Position numbers and translations under genes: made by a program. The notes beneath the pieces were generated by a model. That model made no database searches, was not told the DNA's origin, and worked only from the letters and a program-made list of their open reading frames with translations. Positions 7,833 through 15,415 of a DNA stretch of 64,000 nucleotides are shown here, piece after piece. Source of the stretch: Microcella humidisoli (lineage in GTDB: Bacteria; Actinomycetota; Actinomycetes; Actinomycetales; Microbacteriaceae); contig NZ_CP101497.1 of NCBI RefSeq assembly GCF_024362325.1, forward strand, positions 1,302,001 through 1,366,000. Reading direction: 5' to 3'. Positions within the stretch are counted from its first letter, which is position 1. Every line of letters begins with the position of its first letter.

Positions 7833-8213
7833 CTAGTCGGAGGAGCCGACGCTCGCCGGGCTGTCGACCGAGGCGGGCGATGCGACCGACGCGGGCGATG
7901 CGGGGGAGACGGGCGACGGCGGCGTCACGGGGCTCGGCGCCGAGGCGGGCGAGACCGGGCTCGCGCTCGAGGTGGGGCTCGGGCTGGGGCTCGAGCTGGG
8001 GTCGGGCGAGACGATGCTGTCGCTCGAGACCGAGAAGTCGAGCACGCCGCCGGTGCCCTTAACGTCGTCGGTCACCGAGATGCCGGGAACCTCGACGTTC
8101 GTCGAGCCGGAGATCAGGGGCAGCGCGCTCGCCGCGGAGACCGCGCCGGCGGCCATGACGCCGAGTCCGAGGGCCGAGGCGGCGCCGATCGCGAGCCAGT
8201 TCTTCGCGTCCAT
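7833..8213 (-). CDS. Secreted or anchored Ser/Pro-rich low-complexity protein
   Basis: This 126-residue protein has an N-terminal hydrophobic stretch (WLAIGAASALGLGVMAAG) after MDAKN, so it is a signal peptide or membrane anchor. A short non-repetitive part (STNVEVPGISVTDD) follows, then a tail of about 60 residues made almost only of Ser, Pro, Ala and Val with degenerate SPASV units. Such tails are typical of wall-spanning or surface-exposed linkers. No domain is recognised. The start is the ATG at 8213, preceded by GAAAGGA at good spacing; a longer frame to 8753 overlaps the photolyase and is not used. The function is unknown. Confidence 0.7.
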   Translation of the reverse strand: MDAKNWLAIGAASALGLGVMAAGAVSAASALPLISGSTNVEVPGISVTDDVKGTGGVLDFSVSSDSIVSPDPSSSPSPSPTSSASPVSPASAPSPVTPPSPVSPASPASVASPASVDSPASVGSSD

Positions 8214-8326
8214 GAGGGTGTCCTTTCGAGCTGTGGGAGAGCCGGTGCGCTCTCGCGCCCGCTCCGTCGTGAGTACAGATTCGCGGTTCTGCATGAGACC
8301 ACCAGGAGGTTCGGATGAGAGGCCTC

Positions 8327-9697
8327 TCATCTGGCCGCGCTCTTGGCGGCCTTCACCGCCTCGTACGCTGCGAGGGCCTCGATGCGCGAGGCGGCGAGAT
8401 CGACGATCGGCCGCGGGTACTCCGGCCCGTCGACCTCGGGCACCCAGCGCCGCACGTAGGCACGGTCGGGGTCGAAGCGCTCGGCCTGCAGCACGGGGTT
8501 GAAGACGCGGAAGTACGGTGCCGCATCCGCCCCCGACCCGGCCACCCACTGCCAGCTGGCCGCGTTGCTCGCCTCGTCGGCGTCGACGAGGGTGTCCCAG
8601 AACCACTGCTCGCCGACGCGCCAGTCGATGAGCAGGTTCTTCGTCAGCAGCGAGGCGACGATCATGCGCACGCGGTTGTGCATCCAGCCGCTCGTCCACA
8701 ACTGGCGCATGCCCGCGTCGACGATCGGGATGCCCGTGGTTCCTCGTCGCCACGCTTCGAGCTCCGCGGGGTCGGGCTCGCCCCAGGGGAACGCGTCGAA
8801 GTCGCGGCGCACGTTCACGGTCGCGAGCTCAGGCTGGTGGAAGAGGATGCTGTACGAGAATTCGCGCCAGCCGATCTCGCTCAGGAACTTCGCCCGGTTG
8901 GCCGCCGCGGCGGGCTCGAGCGGCCCGTGCACGCGCGCCCAGACCTGGTGCGGGCTCAGTTCGCCGAACCGCAGGTGCGGGCTCAGTCGGCTCGTCGCCT
9001 CGATACCGGGCTCATCGCGACGGTGGTACAGCGGCAGCCCCTCGTCGATGAAGCGCTCGAGCCGGTCGAGCGCGCCCGCCTCGCCGGGCGTCCAGGCCTC
9101 GCGCAGGCCCGCGGCCCAGTCGGGGCGCGTCGGCAGCAGGTGCCAGTCGTCGAGGTCGTCTCCGGCGGCGGCGAGGCCGTCGATGGATGCGGGGGCCGGC
9201 AGCGGCGGTCGGGGATCACCGGCGGCGAGGCACGCGCGCCAGAACGGCGTGAACACCCGGTACGGATCCCCGGAGCCCGAGGTGATCTTCCAGGGCTCGT
9301 GCAGCAGGGAGGCCCCGAAGCTCTCGACCACGAGGCCGTCGGCGCGCAGGCTCACCTTGAGCGCCGCATCCACGTCGCGCAGCGCCCCGTACCGGCGGTT
9401 CCAGTAGACGGCACCGGCCCCGGTCTCGGCGACGAGCGACGGGATGACGTCGGACGCTGCGCCGCGCCGCAGCGTCAGGCGGCCGCCGAGCGCGGCGAGG
9501 TCGTCGGCGAGCGATCGCAGGCTGCCGTGCAGCCACCACCGGCTCGCTCCGCCGAGGGGTCGCGCGCCGGGCGAGTCCTCGTCGAGCAGGTAGACGACGA
9601 GGGTGGGCCCGCCGCGCTCGATCGCGGCGCTGAGGGCCGGGTTGTCCGCGAGGCGCAGGTCGTCGCGCAACCAGACGATGCTGGGGGATGAGGCCAT
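8327..9697 (-). CDS. phrB: Deoxyribodipyrimidine photolyase
   Basis: It repairs UV-induced pyrimidine dimers using light energy through FAD and an antenna cofactor. The protein has 456 residues, normal for the family. The N-terminal antenna domain starts IVWLRDDLRLADNPAL. The FAD domain has SRLSPHLRFGELS, then GIPIVDAGMRQLW, GWMHNRVRMIVASLL and NAASWQWVAGSG, which holds a tryptophan of the electron-transfer chain. It is a standalone gene with a leaderless -10 box directly upstream. Confidence 0.95.
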   Translation of the reverse strand: MASSPSIVWLRDDLRLADNPALSAAIERGGPTLVVYLLDEDSPGARPLGGASRWWLHGSLRSLADDLAALGGRLTLRRGAASDVIPSLVAETGAGAVYWNRRYGALRDVDAALKVSLRADGLVVESFGASLLHEPWKITSGSGDPYRVFTPFWRACLAAGDPRPPLPAPASIDGLAAAGDDLDDWHLLPTRPDWAAGLREAWTPGEAGALDRLERFIDEGLPLYHRRDEPGIEATSRLSPHLRFGELSPHQVWARVHGPLEPAAAANRAKFLSEIGWREFSYSILFHQPELATVNVRRDFDAFPWGEPDPAELEAWRRGTTGIPIVDAGMRQLWTSGWMHNRVRMIVASLLTKNLLIDWRVGEQWFWDTLVDADEASNAASWQWVAGSGADAAPYFRVFNPVLQAERFDPDRAYVRRWVPEVDGPEYPRPIVDLAASRIEALAAYEAVKAAKSAAR

Positions 9698-9703
9698 GCT
9701 GCG

Positions 9704-9709
9704 AGGCTA
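9704..9709 (-). promoter_or_regulatory. Leaderless -10 box TAGCCT for phrB
   Basis: On the minus strand TAGCCT is followed by 6 nt (CGCAGC) and the ATG ending at 9697. No Shine-Dalgarno sequence is present. Confidence 0.6.
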
Positions 9710-9786
9710 GCCGCGCGCGGCCGCGAGAATCCTCTGACGCCGCGTCGAGAGGTCTGTCGCGCCGGTTGCTCTGTCGCGCCGGGGGC

Positions 9787-10215
9787 TCAGTCGCGCAGTC
9801 GGCGGCAGAGCTCGGTGAGCTGCTGCAGCTCATCGGCGTCGAGCCGCGACCCGACCCGGCGGGCGATGGCGTCGGCGTGCACGACGGCGACGCGCTTGAA
9901 CAGCTCGTAGCCTTCGGGGCGCAGCGCGACGATCGTGCCGCGTGCGTCGGTCGCGTCGGGCAGCTTGTCGACGAGACCGCGGCTGGCGAGGCGGTCGATG
10001 AGGCGGCTGACGCTCGGCTGGCTCAGCAGCAGGTGGGGGATGAGGTCGCGGATGCGCATGCGCCGTTCCGGGGCGCGCGAGAGGTTGAACAGCACGTCGT
10101 ACTCGGTGAACGAGATCTCGCTCGTGGGGAACTCGGCGTTGAGCTGCCGCAGCACCGAGACCTGCGCGCGGAACAGCGCCTCCCAGGCTCCGACCGCGAT
10201 CGCCTTCTCCGTCAT
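9787..10215 (-). CDS. MarR family transcriptional regulator
   Basis: This 142-residue winged-helix repressor has an N-terminal dimerisation helix, FTEYDVLFNLSRAP before the DNA-binding domain, the recognition helix region LLLSQPSVSRLIDRLASRGLV and the wing with DATDARGTIVALRPEG. MarR proteins usually sense small phenolic or oxidative ligands. No divergent partner gene lies upstream; the 279-nt gap there holds AT-rich repeats (10399-10442) that could be its or another regulator's operator. A leaderless -10 box precedes the start. Confidence 0.88.
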   Translation of the reverse strand: MTEKAIAVGAWEALFRAQVSVLRQLNAEFPTSEISFTEYDVLFNLSRAPERRMRIRDLIPHLLLSQPSVSRLIDRLASRGLVDKLPDATDARGTIVALRPEGYELFKRVAVVHADAIARRVGSRLDADELQQLTELCRRLRD

Positions 10216-10221
10216 GCGCCA

Positions 10222-10227
10222 ACTCTA
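10222..10227 (-). promoter_or_regulatory. Leaderless -10 box TAGAGT for the MarR gene
   Basis: On the minus strand TAGAGT, then TGGCGC (6 nt), then the ATG ending at 10215. There is no ribosome-binding site. Confidence 0.6.
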
Positions 10228-10288
10228 TGCGCGGGAATGAGCTTGTGTCGGCGCGTGACGCGATGTCGCGCTGAGGGCGGGCATGCGA

Positions 10289-10320
10289 AGGGCCGGTCGC
10301 CGAGGCGGGCGACCGGCCCT
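10289..10320. terminator. Hairpin between the MarR and winged-helix regulator genes
   Basis: A perfect 13-bp stem (AGGGCCGGTCGCC / GGCGACCGGCCCT) with loop GAGGCG is flanked by CTTCCCTT on the plus side. It could end the transcript of the winged-helix regulator, which reads toward it. Confidence 0.6.
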
Positions 10321-10398
10321 CTTCCCTTGCACCAAGAGTGTCCTGCAATCACATTCCGCGTCTCCCGCCACAGCAAACGATCGACGCATGACGAATGT

Positions 10399-10442
10399 AT
10401 AACGGAAAGATAACGGTGTCTAGTTATCGAACCGTTATTTTT
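10399..10442. promoter_or_regulatory. AT-rich repeat/dyad element, possible operator or terminator
   Basis: ATAACGG occurs at 10399-10405 and 10410-10416, that is 7 nt units with 4-nt spacing, and again inverted as ACCGTTAT at 10431-10438, followed by TTTT. The 11-bp direct-repeat period is typical of OmpR/PhoB-family operators, and a gene for such a regulator lies 50 bp away. The stem ATAACGGT / ACCGTTAT plus T-run could also act as a plus-strand terminator. Function is inferred. Confidence 0.45.
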
Positions 10443-10494
10443 CGAGATTGGTCTCGGGATGCTCGAATCGGGCCTGCCGAGCGCCCCACGAGCC

Positions 10495-11244
10495 CTAGAA
10501 GAAGTCGGGGCTCGGCGTCGAGGCGTAGCGGATCGAGACGTCGGCGTGCCGGTCGAAGCGGTAGCCCGCGCCCCGCACCGTGCGCACGATGTCCTCGTAA
10601 CCCCCGAGTTTGGCGCGCAACCGGCGCACGTGCACGTCGATCGTGCGCTCGTTCGGCACGTCGTCGTCGCCCTCGGCCCCGTCGGCCCAAAGAGCCGCGA
10701 TGAGCTCGGCGCGCTCGATCGTGCGCCCCTCCCGCAGCACGAGGTACTGCAGCAGCTCGAACTCCTTGTAGGTGAGGGCCGCGGTGTCGCCGTCGAGCAG
10801 CACGCGCTTGCGTGAGATGTCGATGACGACGCCGTCGGGGGCCTTCTCGACGGGCGGCTCATCGGTGCGGCGATACCGGGCCAGCGCCGAGGGGTCTTGC
10901 AGCGCGAGCCGCACGACGTCGACGTCGCGCCCGCCCGCGCCCGCGGGGGCGAGGGCGACCGCGGCGTGCGTCTCGGCCCCGGGCGCGAGCTCGCCCGTGA
11001 GTCGCTTGAGCTCGAGCACGAGCCGACCGAGGTCGATGCCGGCGGCCGCGGCCTTGGCCTCATCGAGGCCGACGTAGAGCACGAAGCCGCGTGCCTCGGT
11101 GCCCTCGGGCACAGCCCGCAGTCGCGGGGCGGGCGTCGGCGCGGTCGGGGGCGCCGTCTCGGCTGGCGCCGGGGCGGCGGCGATCGAGGGCGCGGTGGTC
11201 GGGGCGGGGGGAGCGGAGCGAGGGGTCAGCGTGGCGAGAGACAT
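10495..11244 (-). CDS. OmpR/PhoB-type winged-helix transcriptional regulator
   Basis: This DNA-binding protein of about 249 residues has no recognisable phosphoacceptor receiver domain. After an Ala/Pro-rich N-terminus comes a conserved-looking domain (ARGFVLYVGLDEAKAAAAG) and then an OmpR-type winged helix: LTYKEFELLQYLVLREG, RTIERAELIAALW, RTIDVHVRRLRAKLG and RTVRGAGYRF. I prefer the ATG at 11244 (MSLATLTP) because it matches the usual beginning of actinobacterial relatives as I remember them. An in-frame ATG at 11388 would add 48 Pro/Ala/Asp-rich residues and cannot be excluded. Upstream lie a small hairpin and a cysteine-rich mini-ORF that may control expression. Confidence 0.82.
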   Translation of the reverse strand: MSLATLTPRSAPPAPTTAPSIAAAPAPAETAPPTAPTPAPRLRAVPEGTEARGFVLYVGLDEAKAAAAGIDLGRLVLELKRLTGELAPGAETHAAVALAPAGAGGRDVDVVRLALQDPSALARYRRTDEPPVEKAPDGVVIDISRKRVLLDGDTAALTYKEFELLQYLVLREGRTIERAELIAALWADGAEGDDDVPNERTIDVHVRRLRAKLGGYEDIVRTVRGAGYRFDRHADVSIRYASTPSPDFF

Positions 11245-11427
11245 GGTGGAGACGCTTTCTGCGGAGTCGAAGGGCTCGTCGCCGACGGGGGCGGTGCCGT
11301 TCAGAGGGTGCGAGTCGAGGGTGCGCGCATCGGGAGCCGGAGCATCCGAGCCCGATGCGGAGAGCGCGTCGGCGGGGCGATCGGTCATCGTTCGACGCCG
11401 GATCGGGTCGCCAGGGCGGCTCGGGCA

Positions 11428-11442
11428 GACACGGGACGTGTC
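11428..11442 (-). promoter_or_regulatory. Small hairpin between the mini-ORF and the regulator gene
   Basis: A 6-bp stem (GACACG / CGTGTC) with a 3-nt loop lies 13 nt after the mini-ORF stop on the minus strand. It could take part in attenuation. The rest of 11245-11455 shows only a possible N-terminal extension of the regulator (11245-11388). Confidence 0.35.
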
Positions 11443-11455
11443 AGAAGGGGGCCGA

Positions 11456-11557
11456 TTAGGCGCACATTCGACAGCACACGTCAGCGCTCGCCGGCATCAT
11501 CATGCCAGCGGTCTCCACAGCCTCGGGGGCGGTCAGGAGGTTCGCGGTGACGGTCAT
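11456..11557 (-). CDS. 33-residue upstream ORF ending in a cysteine cluster
   Basis: The minus-strand ORF from ATG (11557) to TAA (11456) encodes 33 residues; it begins MTVTANLLTAPEAVETAG, has MMM in the middle, and ends VCCRMCA. The three Cys codons sit in the last six sense codons. A GATACT box lies exactly 6 nt before the ATG and no Shine-Dalgarno sequence is seen, so it is probably leaderless. The next gene on the strand is the winged-helix regulator. Leaderless ORFs rich in terminal Cys codons are known in mycobacteria as cysteine-responsive attenuators; the same role here is inference. Confidence 0.5.
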   Translation of the reverse strand: MTVTANLLTAPEAVETAGMMMPASADVCCRMCA

Positions 11558-11563
11558 GGGGTC

Positions 11564-11569
11564 AGTATC
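11564..11569 (-). promoter_or_regulatory. Leaderless -10 box GATACT for the cysteine-rich mini-ORF
   Basis: On the minus strand GATACT, then GACCCC (6 nt), then the ATG ending at 11557. The spacing matches the other leaderless boxes in this window. Confidence 0.5.
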
Positions 11570-11617
11570 CCCGAGCGCGACGCAGAGCGTCAAGTCGCGC
11601 GGGCAGGCCGCGCCGGT

Positions 11618-12253
11618 TCAGCCGACCGTGCCGTACAGCCGGTCGCCCGCGTCGCCGAGGCCGGGCACGATGTAGCCCTTCTCGTTGAGCTTCTCGTCGA
11701 GCGCGCCGAGCACGATCGTGACGTCGCGCCCGGCGGTGGCCTTCTCGATCATCGCGAGGCCCTCCGGCGCGCCCAGGATGCAGACGGCCGTGACATCGTC
11801 GGCGCCGCGTTCGAAGAGGAACTCGATCGCCGCGAGCAGCGAGCCGCCGGTGGCGAGCATGGGGTCGAGCACGAAGCACTGCCGGCCCTCGAGGTGGTCG
11901 GGCAGGCGCTCGGCGTAGACGCTCGGCTCGAGCGTGTCGTGGTCGCGCACCATGCCGAGGAATCCGACCTCGGCGCTCGGCACGAGCTTGACCATGCCCT
12001 CGAGCATGCCGAGGCCCGCGCGCAGGATCGGGACGATGAGCGGCCGGGGCTCGCTGATGGCGAGCCCGATGGTCTCGGCGACCGGGGTCTGGATGGTGAC
12101 CTCGTGCGTGCGCACGTGGCGCGTCGCCTCGTAGGCGAGCAGCGTGACGAGCTCTTCCGTGAGCGCCCGGAACGTCGCCGAAGGGGTCGCCTGATCGCGC
12201 AGCACGGTGAGCTTGTGGGTGATCAGGGGGTGGTCGGCAACGTGTACTCGCAT
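11618..12253 (-). CDS. upp: Uracil phosphoribosyltransferase
   Basis: It makes UMP from uracil and PRPP in pyrimidine salvage. The 211-residue length is normal. The PRPP-binding motif is DPMLATGGS at about 130-138, and the uracil-binding end [17 protein letters not shown] is present. It is divergent from tadA, with only 27 bp between the two start codons. A leaderless -10 box lies in that gap. Uracil produced by PsuG could be recycled here, a link made from pathway knowledge. Confidence 0.96.
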   Translation of the reverse strand: MRVHVADHPLITHKLTVLRDQATPSATFRALTEELVTLLAYEATRHVRTHEVTIQTPVAETIGLAISEPRPLIVPILRAGLGMLEGMVKLVPSAEVGFLGMVRDHDTLEPSVYAERLPDHLEGRQCFVLDPMLATGGSLLAAIEFLFERGADDVTAVCILGAPEGLAMIEKATAGRDVTIVLGALDEKLNEKGYIVPGLGDAGDRLYGTVG

Positions 12254-12259
12254 AGGCTC

Positions 12260-12265
12260 AATCTA
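12260..12265 (-). promoter_or_regulatory. Leaderless -10 box TAGATT for upp
   Basis: On the minus strand TAGATT, then GAGCCT (6 nt), then the ATG ending at 12253. It lies within the 27-bp gap shared with tadA. Confidence 0.6.
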
Positions 12266-12280
12266 ACGGAAGGGCGGGGC

Positions 12281-12748
12281 ATGACGACGGTGTCCGACGG
12301 CGATCGCGCGGCCATGCGCGCCGCGCTCGACGAGGCCCGCGCCGCCCTCGCCTCGGGCGACGTGCCCGTCGGTGCGATCGTGCTCGACGCCGCTGGCACC
12401 GTCATCGGCCGGGGCCGCAACGAGCGCGAGAAGCACCACGACCCGACCGCCCACGCCGAAGTGGTCGCGCTGCGCGAGGCGGCCGCCGCGACGGGCGACT
12501 GGCAGCTGAGCGGATGCGCGCTCGTCGTCACCCTCGAACCGTGCGTGCTCTGCGCGGGCGCCATCCTCGCCGCGCGCATCGACCGCGTCGTCTTCGGGGC
12601 GTGGGATGCGAAGGCCGGAGCCGCGGGCAGTGTCGTCGACCTGCTGCGCGAGCGGCGCCTGCCCCACCGCGTGGCCGAGGTCGTCGGCGGGGTCGACGAG
12701 CAGGAGTGCGCATCCCTGCTCGCCGCGTTCTTCAGCGAGCGGCGCTGA
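12281..12748 (+). CDS. tadA: tRNA-specific adenosine deaminase
   Basis: It converts the wobble adenosine of tRNA-Arg(ACG) to inosine. The 155-residue protein has the zinc/catalytic motif HAE (His 58, Glu 60) and PCVLC (Cys 88, Cys 91), then the typical FGAWDAKAGAAGS. A GGAAGGGCGGGG ribosome-binding region precedes the ATG. Its last 17 nt overlap the 3' end of the convergent CDF transporter gene. Its main substrate tRNA is the same species whose gene was used as the island attachment site. Confidence 0.95.
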   Translation: MTTVSDGDRAAMRAALDEARAALASGDVPVGAIVLDAAGTVIGRGRNEREKHHDPTAHAEVVALREAAAATGDWQLSGCALVVTLEPCVLCAGAILAARIDRVVFGAWDAKAGAAGSVVDLLRERRLPHRVAEVVGGVDEQECASLLAAFFSERR

Positions 12749-13655
12749 CGGTCGCGAGCCCGGGTTCGATGTAAATCACGCGCGCGATGGGCACGGCCGC
12801 GCGCACGGCGAGCTCGAGCTCGTTGATGATCGCGGCGCCCCGCTCGATGTCGATGCCCGGGGTGAAGGTGACCTTCGCGCCGACGAGCAGCTCGTCGGGC
12901 CCGAGGTAGAGCGTCTTCATGTGCACGACGCCGGTGACGCCCTCGTGCGCGTCGAGCGCCTGGCGGATGGCGTGCACGTCGTCGTTCGAGGCGCCCTCCC
13001 CGACGAGCAGACTGCCCGTCTCGAGACCCAGCACGACGGCGACGAGCACGAGCAGCACGCCGATCATGATCGTGCCCACGGCGTCCCACATCGAGTCGCC
13101 CGTGAGGATCGTGAGACCGACGCCGAACAGGGCGAAGGTCAGCCCCAGCAGCGCCGCCACGTCTTCGAGCAGCACGACGGGCAGCTCGGGCGCCTTGGCG
13201 CGTCGGATGAACTGGATCCAGCCCTGGGTGCCGCGCACATGGTTCGACTCGCGCACGGCCGTGCGTAGCGAAAACGACTCGAGACCGATCGCGATGAGCA
13301 GCACGACGATGGGCAGCCACGCGTTCTCGAGCGGGTGCGGATCCTGCAGCTTGCTGACGCCCTCGTACAGCGAGAAGACGCCCCCGATCGAGAACAGGAT
13401 GATCGCCACGACGAAGGCGTAGATGTAGCGCGCGCGGCCGTAGCCGAACGGGTGCTCGGTGTCGGCCGCCTTGCGGGCCCTCCGCCCGCCGACCAGCAGC
13501 AGGAGCTGGTTGCCGGCATCGGCCACCGAGTGCACGCTCTCGGCGAGCATCGCGCTCGACCCCGAGACGAGGAAGGCGACGAACTTGGTCACGGCGATGC
13601 CCGTGTTGGCGAGCAGCGCCGCGATGATGGCCTTCCCGCCGCCGGAGGCGCTCAT
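12732..13655 (-). CDS. Cation diffusion facilitator (CDF) family transporter
   Basis: This is a divalent metal/proton antiporter of 307 residues, probably exporting zinc, manganese or a similar metal from the cytoplasm. Six membrane segments are visible. The first metal-site helix carries ESVHSVADAGNQ (His-x3-Asp), and the second has LLEDVAALLG in place of a canonical HxxxD. The cytoplasmic C-terminal domain (VTGVVHMKTLYLGPDELLVG) is the usual dimerisation fold. Metal choice cannot be set. It is convergent with tadA with a 17-nt overlap, and lies downstream of two small genes on the same strand. Confidence 0.88.
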   Translation of the reverse strand: MSASGGGKAIIAALLANTGIAVTKFVAFLVSGSSAMLAESVHSVADAGNQLLLLVGGRRARKAADTEHPFGYGRARYIYAFVVAIILFSIGGVFSLYEGVSKLQDPHPLENAWLPIVVLLIAIGLESFSLRTAVRESNHVRGTQGWIQFIRRAKAPELPVVLLEDVAALLGLTFALFGVGLTILTGDSMWDAVGTIMIGVLLVLVAVVLGLETGSLLVGEGASNDDVHAIRQALDAHEGVTGVVHMKTLYLGPDELLVGAKVTFTPGIDIERGAAIINELELAVRAAVPIARVIYIEPGLATVSAAR

Positions 13656-13686
13656 CGCGACCTCACGGCGGCGAGACGGCGACGGA

Positions 13687-14061
13687 TCACCAGAAGACGG
13701 CGAGGGCGATGTTCACGAGGGCGAGGCCGCCCGCGGCGTGGAAGAACGGCAGCAGCTCGCGGCCGCCCCCGCCCTCGGTCTTGCGCTGCTTGAGGAAGCC
13801 GAGCAGGGCCGCGACGAAGATGATGACGGCGATCGTCAGCTTGACGCCGATCTTGGCATAGTTGAGCGGATCGTCATCGTCGCCGCTCATCTCGGCGAGC
13901 CCGACGAGCACGAGCCCGGTCACGAGCTGCGTGATCGCGCCCCCGAGAACGACGGGGAAGGCGTACTGGCCCTTCCAGCGCGCCTGCATGAGGAAGGGGC
14001 CGACGATGGCGGCGAGGCCGATGAAGTGGCCGACGAGGATGACGGAGTGCAGCACGTCCAT
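13687..14061 (-). CDS. Small integral membrane protein, four hydrophobic segments
   Basis: This 124-residue protein has four predicted membrane segments, around LHSVILVGHFIGLAAIVG, VVLGGAITQLVTGLVLVGL, IGVKLTIAVIIFVAALLGF and HAAGGLALVNIALAVF. A His in the first helix and one in the last could be ligands, but no family is certain. It lies 31 nt upstream of the CDF transporter on the same strand and may be co-transcribed. Its function is unknown. Confidence 0.72.
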   Translation of the reverse strand: MDVLHSVILVGHFIGLAAIVGPFLMQARWKGQYAFPVVLGGAITQLVTGLVLVGLAEMSGDDDDPLNYAKIGVKLTIAVIIFVAALLGFLKQRKTEGGGGRELLPFFHAAGGLALVNIALAVFW

Positions 14062-14143
14062 TTGGAGCTCCTACGCGAGGGGGATACCGATCGGCACGGT
14101 GCCGTGCCACGTCTCAGCGTAGTGATCCGCGCGCCCGGAGAGG

Positions 14144-14434
14144 TCAGTCGGCGCCGCGGATGACGAAGACGTCGGTCGGAGGGTTCGCGTCGCCGCGCGG
14201 GGCGGCGATCTCGGGTTCGAGCACGATGTCGACGGCGTCGGGCGAGACGGCCCGAATGCCGGCCCGCACCGCCTCGAGAATGGCGACGACGTCGCCCGCG
14301 GGGGTGCTCGGGCCGAAGCCCAGCCGCGCGGTCACGACGTGCCCGCCCTCGGCCAGTTCGACGACGCCGACCGCGCCCACGGTCTGCACCCCGGCCGTCG
14401 CCAGCAGCACCTCTCGGATCGCCGATGTCTGCAT
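14144..14434 (-). CDS. Small cytosolic protein resembling a CDF C-terminal dimer domain
   Basis: The 96-residue protein starts at an ATG preceded by GGGAGG. Its pattern (helix IREVLLATAGVQTVGAVGVVELAEGG, strand HVVTARLGFG, helix ILEAVRAGI, strand VDIVLEPEI) resembles the ferredoxin-like cytoplasmic domain of CDF transporters but has no membrane part. A full CDF gene lies 0.5 kb downstream on the same strand. Whether it regulates that transporter is only inference. Confidence 0.6.
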   Translation of the reverse strand: MQTSAIREVLLATAGVQTVGAVGVVELAEGGHVVTARLGFGPSTPAGDVVAILEAVRAGIRAVSPDAVDIVLEPEIAAPRGDANPPTDVFVIRGAD

Positions 14435-14485
14435 GTCTGCCTCCCTCGCGCGCCGTTCCCCCCGGATGATGGCCCGCCTCCAACC

Positions 14486-14491
14486 TACACT
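14486..14491 (+). promoter_or_regulatory. Leaderless -10 box TACACT for proC
   Basis: TACACT, then CGTGGC (6 nt), then the ATG at 14498. No ribosome-binding site is present. Confidence 0.6.
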
Positions 14492-14497
14492 CGTGGC

Positions 14498-15325
14498 ATG
14501 AGCGCCTCCCTCCCCGCGATCGCGATCCTCGGCACCGGCTCGATGGGCGGCGCGATCCTGCGCGGGCTTCGGCAGCCGGGCGTCGCGGTCGACGCCCTGC
14601 GCGCGACGACGCGCTCCGACGCCACCGCGGCCGCCCTGCGCGCCGAGGGCGTCGAGGCCCGCGGCACCGAGCACGACATCGAGGCGAACCGCTGGGCGGT
14701 GGCGGATGCCCGCCTCGTGCTGCTGGGCGTGAAGCCCGCGCAGATCACGGCGCTGCTCGCCGAGGTGGCGCCGAGCCTGCACCCCGAGGCGCTCGTCGTG
14801 AGCGTGGCCGCCGGCATCACGACCGAGGCCATGCAGGCCGTCGTGCCGAACCCGGTCGTGCGCGCGATGCCCAATACGCCCGCGCTCATCGGCCGTGGCG
14901 TCACGGGGATCAGTGGCGGCTCACGGGCGACGGCCGCGCACCTCGCGCTCGCCGACGACCTCTTCCGCACCGTCGGCACCGTGGTCGAACTGCCCGAGGC
15001 GCAGATCGACGCGCTCTCGACGATCAGCGGATCAGGCCCCGCCTACGTCTTCCTGCTCATCGAGGAGTTCACCCGGGCGGCCGAGGCGATGGGCTTCGAG
15101 CCCGATGTCGCGCGCCTGCTCGTGCAGCAGACCTTCCATGGCGCGACCCTGCTGCTCGAGGCGACGGGCGATGACCCGGCCGAGCTGCGCCGCCGCGTCA
15201 CGAGCCCGAAGGGCACGACCGAGCGCGCGATCGCGGTGCTGCAGGATGCGCGGCTCGACGAGCTCTTCGAACGGGCCGCGCGCGCCGCACAGGAACGCGC
15301 ACGGCAACTGGCCGCCGGAGCATAG
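14498..15325 (+). CDS. proC: Pyrroline-5-carboxylate reductase
   Basis: It catalyses the last step of proline synthesis, reducing pyrroline-5-carboxylate with NAD(P)H. The 275-residue protein has the Rossmann motif ILGTGSMGGAI at about 9-19, VKPAQ, VVRAMPNTPALIGRG, and the family signature SGSGPAYVFLLIEEF followed by TSPKGTTERAI. The ATG at 14498 is supported by a leaderless -10 box. In M. tuberculosis proC also lies just ahead of the BldC-like and bS22 genes; here about 3.4 kb of other genes lie between. Confidence 0.96.
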   Translation: MSASLPAIAILGTGSMGGAILRGLRQPGVAVDALRATTRSDATAAALRAEGVEARGTEHDIEANRWAVADARLVLLGVKPAQITALLAEVAPSLHPEALVVSVAAGITTEAMQAVVPNPVVRAMPNTPALIGRGVTGISGGSRATAAHLALADDLFRTVGTVVELPEAQIDALSTISGSGPAYVFLLIEEFTRAAEAMGFEPDVARLLVQQTFHGATLLLEATGDDPAELRRRVTSPKGTTERAIAVLQDARLDELFERAARAAQERARQLAAGA

Positions 15326-15415
15326 GCCGCGCATAGACGCCGTATAGGCATGGATCCCACCGTGGGGTCGTCGATCCGCGAACCGTCGCGGGTCACCGAT
15401 CCGAGGGAGAACCCC

